A stretch of 12,107 nucleotides of DNA from Candidatus Portiera sp. (GTDB taxonomy: Bacteria > Pseudomonadota > Gammaproteobacteria > CBDBNL01 > JAAOII01): positions 1 to 12,107 of the forward strand of contig JAAOII010000134.1 in NCBI GenBank assembly GCA_015163845.1. The letters are read 5' to 3'. Position 1 is the stretch's first letter. Each line of letters begins with the position of its first letter. A program made the position numbers and the translations under genes. Of the stretch, positions 7,622 through 12,107 are shown one piece after another. The notes beneath the pieces were generated by a model that did not search any database, was not told the origin of the DNA, and saw nothing but the letters and a program-made list of their open reading frames with translations.

Positions 7622-8503
7622 ATGTCAAGTAATTATTACGTTCCCGCTCAAAGCAAGATGCCTTTAGTCGCATCCATTGGCTTATTCACAATGATGTTTA
7701 GTTTCGGACATATATTGAATGCCAAGACCTATGAATATTCCAATTTATTACCCACAGTGCTTATGGGAGTTGGCTTTGTATCCTTGATGGCGGTTGTTGT
7801 TTATTGGTTCAAAATAGTTATATGGGAGAGTAGGAATGCCATGCACAGCAACCTTATGGACAAGTCCTACAGGTGGAGCATGGGTTGGTTCATCTCTACA
7901 GAAGTTATGTTCTTTGCCACGTTTTTTGGTGTTCTTTTCTATGTGCGTTACCTTGCTGTTCCTTGGTTATCTTCTGAAGGTGCTAAAGAAATGAATATTT
8001 TATTATGGCCCGACTTCATTGGTAGCTGGCCTCTGTTCCAAAACCCTGATCCAGAAAAATTCCCTGGACCTAAAGCTATAATCAACCCATTGCAGGTGCC
8101 TCTACTCAACACCATAATTCTGGTAACCTCTAGCTTCACTCTCACTTGGGCTCATCATGCATTAAGAGCTGGCAAGCGTCTGGCACTCAGGAATTGGCTG
8201 ATGGTTACTATATTATTAGGAATATCATTTTTATCCTTACAAGTTGAGGAATATATTGAGGCCTACACAGAGCTGGACTTGACATTTGATAGTGGTATCT
8301 ACGCCAATACCTTCTTCTTGCTGACAGGGTTCCACGGGGCTCATGTTACCCTCGGTACCATAATGCTTATAACCATGCTTGGCAGAGTAATGAAAGGACA
8401 CTTCACCGCTAATAACCACTTTGCTTTTGAAGCATCTTCGTGGTATTGGCACTTTGTGGATGTGGTGTGGATCGGGCTGTTCTTGTTTGTTTACATTCTG
8501 TAA
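7622..8503 (+). CDS. coxC: Cytochrome c oxidase subunit III
   Basis: Integral membrane subunit III, which stabilises the oxidase and its proton uptake but holds no metal. The 293-residue protein has the typical start (SSNYYVPAQSKMPLVASIGLF), a middle helix with WFISTEVMFFATFFGVLFYVRY, and the conserved QVEEYIEA (about 207-214). It ends in the two-helix block with FLLTGFHGAHVTLGTIMLI and the final SSWYWHFVDVVWIGLFLFVYI. Seven helices are expected and the hydrophobic pattern agrees. It is the last gene of the contiguous structural set; the next gene runs toward it on the other strand with only 18 bp between the stops. Confidence 0.98.
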   Translation: MSSNYYVPAQSKMPLVASIGLFTMMFSFGHILNAKTYEYSNLLPTVLMGVGFVSLMAVVVYWFKIVIWESRNAMHSNLMDKSYRWSMGWFISTEVMFFATFFGVLFYVRYLAVPWLSSEGAKEMNILLWPDFIGSWPLFQNPDPEKFPGPKAIINPLQVPLLNTIILVTSSFTLTWAHHALRAGKRLALRNWLMVTILLGISFLSLQVEEYIEAYTELDLTFDSGIYANTFFLLTGFHGAHVTLGTIMLITMLGRVMKGHFTANNHFAFEASSWYWHFVDVVWIGLFLFVYIL

Positions 8504-8521
8504 ACCGATTCTATAATTATC

Positions 8522-8725
8522 CTATAAGCTAGGAGCAATAGATAACTGCCCGCTGTAGTAACCATAGACAATTAATACTATGAGTAGCACTGACAAGCCA
8601 ACCCGCACAAAAAGAGAATTGACCATACGGTTTTTACTACCTCTATCTTTCATCATAAAGAAGAAACTACTCCACAGGGAAACCATAACAGCTAAAAAAA
8701 CTAGCACTAACAAAACTTTATACAT
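8522..8725 (-). CDS. Small twin-helix membrane protein, DUF2909 type
   Basis: A 67-residue protein made of two hydrophobic helices (about 3-26 and 38-60) joined by a basic loop, KDRGSKNR. Size, helix pair and position antisense between coxC and SURF1 match the twin-transmembrane DUF2909 proteins found at this place in Pseudomonas-type cox clusters. A role in oxidase assembly is suspected from context only. Its start codon and that of SURF1 are divergent with only 14 bp between them, so at least one of the two promoters must lie inside the neighbouring gene. Confidence 0.85.
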   Translation of the reverse strand: MYKVLLVLVFLAVMVSLWSSFFFMMKDRGSKNRMVNSLFVRVGLSVLLIVLIVYGYYSGQLSIAPSL

Positions 8726-8739
8726 ATTTTAATTATAGT

Positions 8740-9606
8740 ATGACACTGGCGACTATAACAGACATTAGAACCCATAATACACGGTTATTGATATTTTCTG
8801 TGTTCTGGTTTGTCGCCTTCATAGCCCTCGGTATATGGCAAATTGACAGAGGATTTGAGAAGCTGCAACAACAATCAGCTATCCGCGATTTATCCGCCCC
8901 AATCACCTCAATGAACGAATTGTTAGCTACCAGCAATGCAGATAGGGAAGATGAAACTGCCCCCTCGCTGTTCTTCCGTCCGGTTAAACTCAGGGGAGTT
9001 TTTCTGCCAAAGTCCTTCCTCTTAGACAACTCCATCTATTATGACATGCAGATTGCAGATGCAGCTACTGATGCCACCGAACTTAAGTCACCTCATTGCT
9101 TCCTTCTAGGAGATTGTGGCATCAAGACCGGCAAGGTGCGAGTTGGCTATAGAGTATTCAGTTTGTTTGTCCCAACCGATGGTCTCCAAACACTTCTCGT
9201 GGAAAGAGGGTGGATTGAAACAAGACCTGACCGCAACACCCTGCCAGACATTAGTCAAGCGTCACTTCCAAGAGGTGAGTTACTAGTAGATGCTATTGTC
9301 ATGCCGAATGCTGGCAAAAGACGCGTGTTACGAGCCGACACACTTGACCTAAATAATGAATGGCAGATACTACAAAGAATTGATGCTGAAACTCTGGCTG
9401 ATAAATTCCAGTTGGACATTTACCCGCATCCATTGATAATGACCGCAACTTCTGCTGGGGCTATGGAGAGGTTTGCTCCCTTGGCAAACTATTCTTATAT
9501 AAACCCTGCTCGCCACTTTAGCTATGCAGTACAATGGTTCTTAATGGCAATAGCATTGTTAAGCATATACTTGGTCTTCTACCATAAGAATAATAGCAGG
9601 CATTAG
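8740..9606 (+). CDS. SURF1 family cytochrome oxidase assembly protein
   Basis: Inner-membrane assembly factor (Shy1/SURF1) that helps place heme a in subunit I. Two helices frame a periplasmic domain: one near the start (about 17-34, followed by GIWQIDRGFEK) and one near the end (about 263-280). Family marks are FRPVKLRGVFLP (79-90), VGYRVFSLFVPTDG (135-148), LLVERGWI (152-159) and the end segment YSYINPARHFSYAVQWFLMAI. At 288 residues it is longer than the roughly 240-250 usual for bacterial SURF1. Extra sequence lies at about 60-75 and 105-133, and the second insert holds Cys120 and Cys126. No Shine-Dalgarno precedes the ATG at 8740. Confidence 0.93.
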   Translation: MTLATITDIRTHNTRLLIFSVFWFVAFIALGIWQIDRGFEKLQQQSAIRDLSAPITSMNELLATSNADREDETAPSLFFRPVKLRGVFLPKSFLLDNSIYYDMQIADAATDATELKSPHCFLLGDCGIKTGKVRVGYRVFSLFVPTDGLQTLLVERGWIETRPDRNTLPDISQASLPRGELLVDAIVMPNAGKRRVLRADTLDLNNEWQILQRIDAETLADKFQLDIYPHPLIMTATSAGAMERFAPLANYSYINPARHFSYAVQWFLMAIALLSIYLVFYHKNNSRH

Positions 9607-9680
9607 TTTACATCATGCGAGTCATTTTATTTTGTGAATAATATCGGTTACAGAATTGTTAATTTGGTGATTAGTTCGTG

Positions 9681-9686
9681 TATAAT
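9681..9686 (+). promoter_or_regulatory. Candidate -10 box for the methyltransferase gene
   Basis: A perfect TATAAT stands about 80 bases upstream of the methyltransferase start, in the 157-bp AT-rich gap after SURF1. No strong -35 is present at 16-18 bases. A 6-bp inverted repeat, CAGCTA (9720-9725) and TAGCTG (9748-9753), lies in the predicted leader and could form a loose hairpin or operator. If real, this would give the island its own transcription and could also drive the downstream SCO-like gene. Confidence 0.35.
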
Positions 9687-9763
9687 TTTGGAGAGAGGGG
9701 TGTTAGTTTTTGCAAATGACAGCTAAGATTAACAAATAATTTTTCTATAGCTGCCGATAAAAT

Positions 9764-10753
9764 ATGATTGTTATGGAAAAATCTGAATACTCAAAAAGAG
9801 AATTAGGGGCTTATTACACTGAGTTATTTAATCCTTTTGTAGCAAGCAATGTATTCCAGAAATGGATTAAGGATAATAAATTGAGTAAAGCCAGTGTGGT
9901 GGAACCATTTGCTGGCAATAATTCAATAATAAAATTCCTCCACGAGATGGGCATAGCTTCCGACTATCAATCATATGATATAAAACCAAGTGATGCAGGT
10001 GTAAAGAAGCGGGACTCTATTCTTGATTATCCTGAGGGTTTTGATTTATGTGTTACTAATCCACCATGGTTTTATAAAAGCTCTGCAAGTCGCAGGAATG
10101 CTTACTTCCCTGAAACAAACTACGACAACATATACAAGCTATGCTTAGAGAAGGCATTATCACATAATAAGTTTGTTGCTATGCTTCTACCCGCATCTTT
10201 CACCTCTATCAAAGATCATAACTTGCTGGATAGGCTAGACATAAACATACTAATTAATAAACCTTTATTTGCCGATACAGAAAACCCAGTATGTTTGGCA
10301 TTATTTGGCGATAAGCTTAATAAGAACCCGATGTTTTACAATGATGATGATGAAATCGGTGATTATCAAACACTTCTAAACTATATGCCTAGATGTTCCA
10401 GCAAGCAGAAGTATGAGATCAAGTTTAATGACCCTAAGGGTAAATTGGGGCTTAGAGCCATTGATAATAACAAGGAAGCATCTATTAGGTTCTGCAGAGG
10501 AGAAGAACTTGAAGACTACTCAATTAAAGAATCGTCTAGATCTATAACTCGCATCAATGGTGAATTTGATATCACTGATGATTTTTTGAGAAGAGTGAAT
10601 GAGCAGATTAATCTGATGAGGGAAAAAACTGCTGATGTTTTCTTAACTCCTTTCAAGGGACTGAGAGCCGATGGGAAATATAGGAGAAGGATGAATTATT
10701 TTATAGCCCGCGATATATTAGCTTCATTAGATGAAAGACATTTATTCGCATAA
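9764..10753 (+). CDS. Adenine-N6 DNA methyltransferase, gamma class (type II R-M or orphan)
   Basis: A 329-residue DNA methyltransferase expected to transfer a methyl group from SAM to N6 of adenine in a specific short site, which I cannot predict. Motifs run in the gamma-class order: motif X GAYYT (15-19), SAM-binding motif I VVEPFAG (45-51), an acidic residue at Asp72 for motif II, and catalytic motif IV NPPW (99-102). Later come FVAMLLP (137-143) and ENPVCLALFG (173-182). The remaining C-terminal third is probably the target-recognition part. It is more AT-rich than the cox genes and interrupts the usual SURF1 to SCO-like gene order, so it is probably acquired. The next gene overlaps its end by 23 bp. 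A second ATG three codons in (MEKSEYS) is an equally good start; neither has a Shine-Dalgarno. Confidence 0.88.
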   Translation: MIVMEKSEYSKRELGAYYTELFNPFVASNVFQKWIKDNKLSKASVVEPFAGNNSIIKFLHEMGIASDYQSYDIKPSDAGVKKRDSILDYPEGFDLCVTNPPWFYKSSASRRNAYFPETNYDNIYKLCLEKALSHNKFVAMLLPASFTSIKDHNLLDRLDINILINKPLFADTENPVCLALFGDKLNKNPMFYNDDDEIGDYQTLLNYMPRCSSKQKYEIKFNDPKGKLGLRAIDNNKEASIRFCRGEELEDYSIKESSRSITRINGEFDITDDFLRRVNEQINLMREKTADVFLTPFKGLRADGKYRRRMNYFIARDILASLDERHLFA

Positions 10754-11147
10754 ACTCAAAAAGCAACTTTTTGACAACAGGGATGAAGTCCCAGAACTTC
10801 TTAAGAAAAAGGACAAAGGACTGTGGCAGAAAATTAATAATTATGCCGAAAAATTTGATACTTCAGTGGATATTATTAAAAAAGGAATTAGAGAAGGCAA
10901 TCCATTTGCTCTAAATCATTTTGCCAAAGATCCTAAAAAGCAGAACTTTTATGAAAAAGTTGCAGCAGAGTATATATCAGAAATTGTAGGAGTAGAGGAT
11001 TTCAAAGATTTAAAAAATGATCAACTTTATCTATTCCAAGGTTCTGTAATAGAGAAGAAGTTCTTAAGAATCTATAATCCGATAAATAGCTCGCATCTTA
11101 TAGAGGATACAAAGAGCAAACATAATAAAATTGCAACAATAATATGA
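10731..11147 (+). CDS. Unknown 138-residue protein paired with the methyltransferase; possible restriction enzyme or fragment
   Basis: I do not recognise this protein. It is hydrophilic, lysine-rich, has no signal peptide or membrane helix, and is mostly predicted helical (for example FYEKVAAEYISEIVG, about 72-86). Position suggests a partner of the methyltransferase: it overlaps that gene by 23 bp in another frame and shares its low GC (about 30% by hand count over 10801-11040). A cognate restriction endonuclease is the obvious guess, but I see no convincing PD-(D/E)xK or HNH site, and 138 residues is short for most such enzymes. The TGA stop lies in an ATGA overlap with the SCO-like gene. 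This could mean translational coupling, or that the 3' part was lost and the frame now ends in host DNA. Confidence 0.6.
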   Translation: MKDIYSHKLKKQLFDNRDEVPELLKKKDKGLWQKINNYAEKFDTSVDIIKKGIREGNPFALNHFAKDPKKQNFYEKVAAEYISEIVGVEDFKDLKNDQLYLFQGSVIEKKFLRIYNPINSSHLIEDTKSKHNKIATII

Positions 11148-11749
11148 CACAGAAAGAAACTTCGGAGCAGAAGCGAGCTCAATTCAAGAGCCGTCTAATA
11201 CTTATTAGCATTTTTGCCGTGGGAATTATCCCGCTATTTATTGGACTGTTTTTATTCTACAACCCCCATTATCTTAGTGGCAAGACCACCGAGAGAGGTG
11301 AGCTACTCAGCCCTCCTTTAGATGCTCGTCCTTGGGTGGGAGAATCAGATAAATGGCGTATAGTGCTTTTGGCTGCCGACGAGTGTTTGGAAGAATGTCA
11401 GCAGATGATTTATTTTGCCCGCCAAGCCCATGAAGCCCTCAAGGAAGTTTGGCAGAGAAGAGTGACGCGAGTCATATTAATCAAAGATGATATTGAACTA
11501 CCCGAAGCAATCATAGAAGGACTGGCAAAACAAAGCCCACCTATCACCTCAGTGTATATAAGTGAGCGGGAACTCAACCAACTCTTCGGTACCAAATTTG
11601 ATAACTTGGCTGAAGTGACCAATAATATTTTCATAGTTGACCCACACGGCAATCTTATCTTGCGTTACCAAGATGTGACGAGCATAAAGAAAGCCAAAGA
11701 AATGCTCAAAGATATTAATCACTTGTTGCGGGCATCAAGAATTGGCTAA
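11144..11749 (+). CDS. SCO-like thioredoxin-fold cytochrome oxidase assembly protein
   Basis: A 201-residue membrane-anchored protein: basic N-terminus, one helix (about 17-39), then a periplasmic domain. Its position between SURF1 and ctaA matches a gene of Pseudomonas-type cox clusters usually listed as hypothetical or SCO-like. In the domain, IVLLAADECLEEC gives a CxxxC pair (Cys81, Cys85) with the same spacing as the copper-binding cysteines of SCO proteins. The later strand-turn NIFIVDPHGNLILRY (161-175) matches the SCO/peroxiredoxin-type segment around the DPxG turn. The SCO distal copper-ligand histidine, normally several residues before that turn, is not apparent; the only nearby His is His168 inside the turn. 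A role in copper delivery or thiol reduction for CuA is inferred. Its 3' end overlaps ctaA by 15 bp, tail to tail. Confidence 0.8.
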   Translation: MTQKETSEQKRAQFKSRLILISIFAVGIIPLFIGLFLFYNPHYLSGKTTERGELLSPPLDARPWVGESDKWRIVLLAADECLEECQQMIYFARQAHEALKEVWQRRVTRVILIKDDIELPEAIIEGLAKQSPPITSVYISERELNQLFGTKFDNLAEVTNNIFIVDPHGNLILRYQDVTSIKKAKEMLKDINHLLRASRIG

Positions 11750-12107
11750 GCGGCGATAGTATTCGCTAACCAGAAACCACAAAACCCCCAGCAGCAAAAT
11801 AGCCGCCATGCCATTATGAGCGGTTGCCACTAACAGGGGCAGACCTCCTAATACATTGATAATGCCGAGAATTACTTGCATCAGCAAAATTGCTAAGATA
11901 ACACTCAGATCATCTTGGACAGCCCATTTTTTTATTCTAGCCACAAGATAAAACCCCACCCAAAATAAAGTCACCAGCAAGGCACCCACCCTGTGTGCCC
12001 AGTGAATTGCGACTTGAGCTGAATCATTAAGGACTCCACCCTCATAATTCTCTCCAATCGGATGTAGCAGATTGAAACCACTCCCGAAGTCACTAGGCGG
12101 TACCCAC
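11735..12107 (-). CDS. ctaA: Heme A synthase (CtaA/COX15), C-terminal part, cut by the window edge
   Basis: The minus-strand frame is open from the right edge to the TGA at 11735-11737, giving the last 123 residues. It converts heme O to heme A for the oxidase in the inner membrane. Family marks are PIGENYEGGVL, the histidine segment AIHWAHRVGALL (start of a helix) and the final helices with NVLGGLPLLVATAHNGMAAILLL. These histidines correspond to the heme ligand pair of the C-terminal half in known CtaA structures. A GTG at 11987-11989 falls inside the conserved HR-VGA segment and is not a real start; the true start lies beyond the window. The reading direction is opposite to the cox genes, and the stop region overlaps the SCO-like gene. 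Confidence 0.93.
   Translation of the reverse strand, partial: WVPPSDFGSGFNLLHPIGENYEGGVLNDSAQVAIHWAHRVGALLVTLFWVGFYLVARIKKWAVQDDLSVILAILLMQVILGIINVLGGLPLLVATAHNGMAAILLLGVLWFLVSEYYRRLANS

Noticed and set aside
8519..8534. Small hairpin between coxC and the DUF2909 gene as a terminator
   Set aside because: Only a 5-bp AT-containing stem (TCCTA and TAGGA) with no T-run; too weak.
8733..9035. Minus-strand open frame of 100 codons opposite the SURF1 start
   Set aside because: SURF1 is clear on the plus strand, and the antisense protein is low-complexity and Ser-rich with no family features.
11085..11130. DTK within IEDTKSK as a PD-(D/E)xK nuclease site in the 138-residue protein
   Set aside because: A lone D-x-K without a convincing upstream acidic residue or the following strand, right at the C-terminus, is not enough to call a nuclease.
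11085..11147. End of the 138-residue protein as a leftover duplicate of the SURF1 3' end
   Set aside because: Both ends share a loose pattern (CATAA, then an A-rich run and GCA), but it is too short and gapped in AT-rich DNA to be told from chance.
11743..11771. Hairpin at the SCO-like/ctaA junction as a shared terminator
   Set aside because: The stem (GGCTAAGCG with CGCTAACC) has a mismatch and a bulge, and neither strand has a following T-run.

Overview
The window looks like the chromosome of a ubiquinone-using, aerobic proteobacterium, most likely a gammaproteobacterium of low-to-moderate GC. The main reason is the gene order coxB-coxA-ctaG-coxC, then a small antisense two-helix protein (DUF2909 type), SURF1, a SCO-like thioredoxin-fold protein, and ctaA on the opposite strand. 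I know this order from Pseudomonas-type aa3 oxidase loci. A species cannot be named from this sequence alone.

Layout. Positions 1-371 hold no gene I can support. They carry a rho-independent terminator for something left of the window, two exact 37-bp direct repeats with a 12-bp palindrome at their core, and a 174-bp structured segment between them. Positions 372-3921 (minus strand) hold a PerM/AI-2E family membrane protein, ubiE and ubiB, read in that order. The ubiJ gene often found between ubiE and ubiB is absent. A 119-bp divergent promoter region (3922-4040) separates this group from the cox cluster.

Positions 4041-8503 encode the oxidase: subunit II with a fused cytochrome c domain (caa3-like), subunit I, the CuB-insertion chaperone CtaG and subunit III. 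Next come the antisense DUF2909 gene (8522-8725) and SURF1 (8740-9606). After an island described below come a SCO-like protein (11144-11749) and the 3' part of ctaA, heme A synthase (11735 to the right edge, minus strand). Together these genes make the oxidase, deliver copper to it (CtaG, perhaps the SCO-like protein) and heme a to it (CtaA, SURF1). UbiE and UbiB serve the quinone pool that feeds the same respiratory chain.

The most notable feature is an AT-rich island (about 9607-11143) between SURF1 and the SCO-like gene. It encodes a gamma-class adenine-N6 DNA methyltransferase and an overlapping 138-residue unknown protein. The second protein may be a cognate restriction enzyme, whole or truncated. 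Its stop codon overlaps the start of the SCO-like gene as ATGA, so foreign-looking DNA is stitched tightly into a respiratory operon. Other points of interest are a His/Asp-rich tail on CtaG, a cysteine-bearing insert in SURF1, a SCO-like protein with CxxxC but no evident distal histidine, and the almost complete lack of Shine-Dalgarno sequences.
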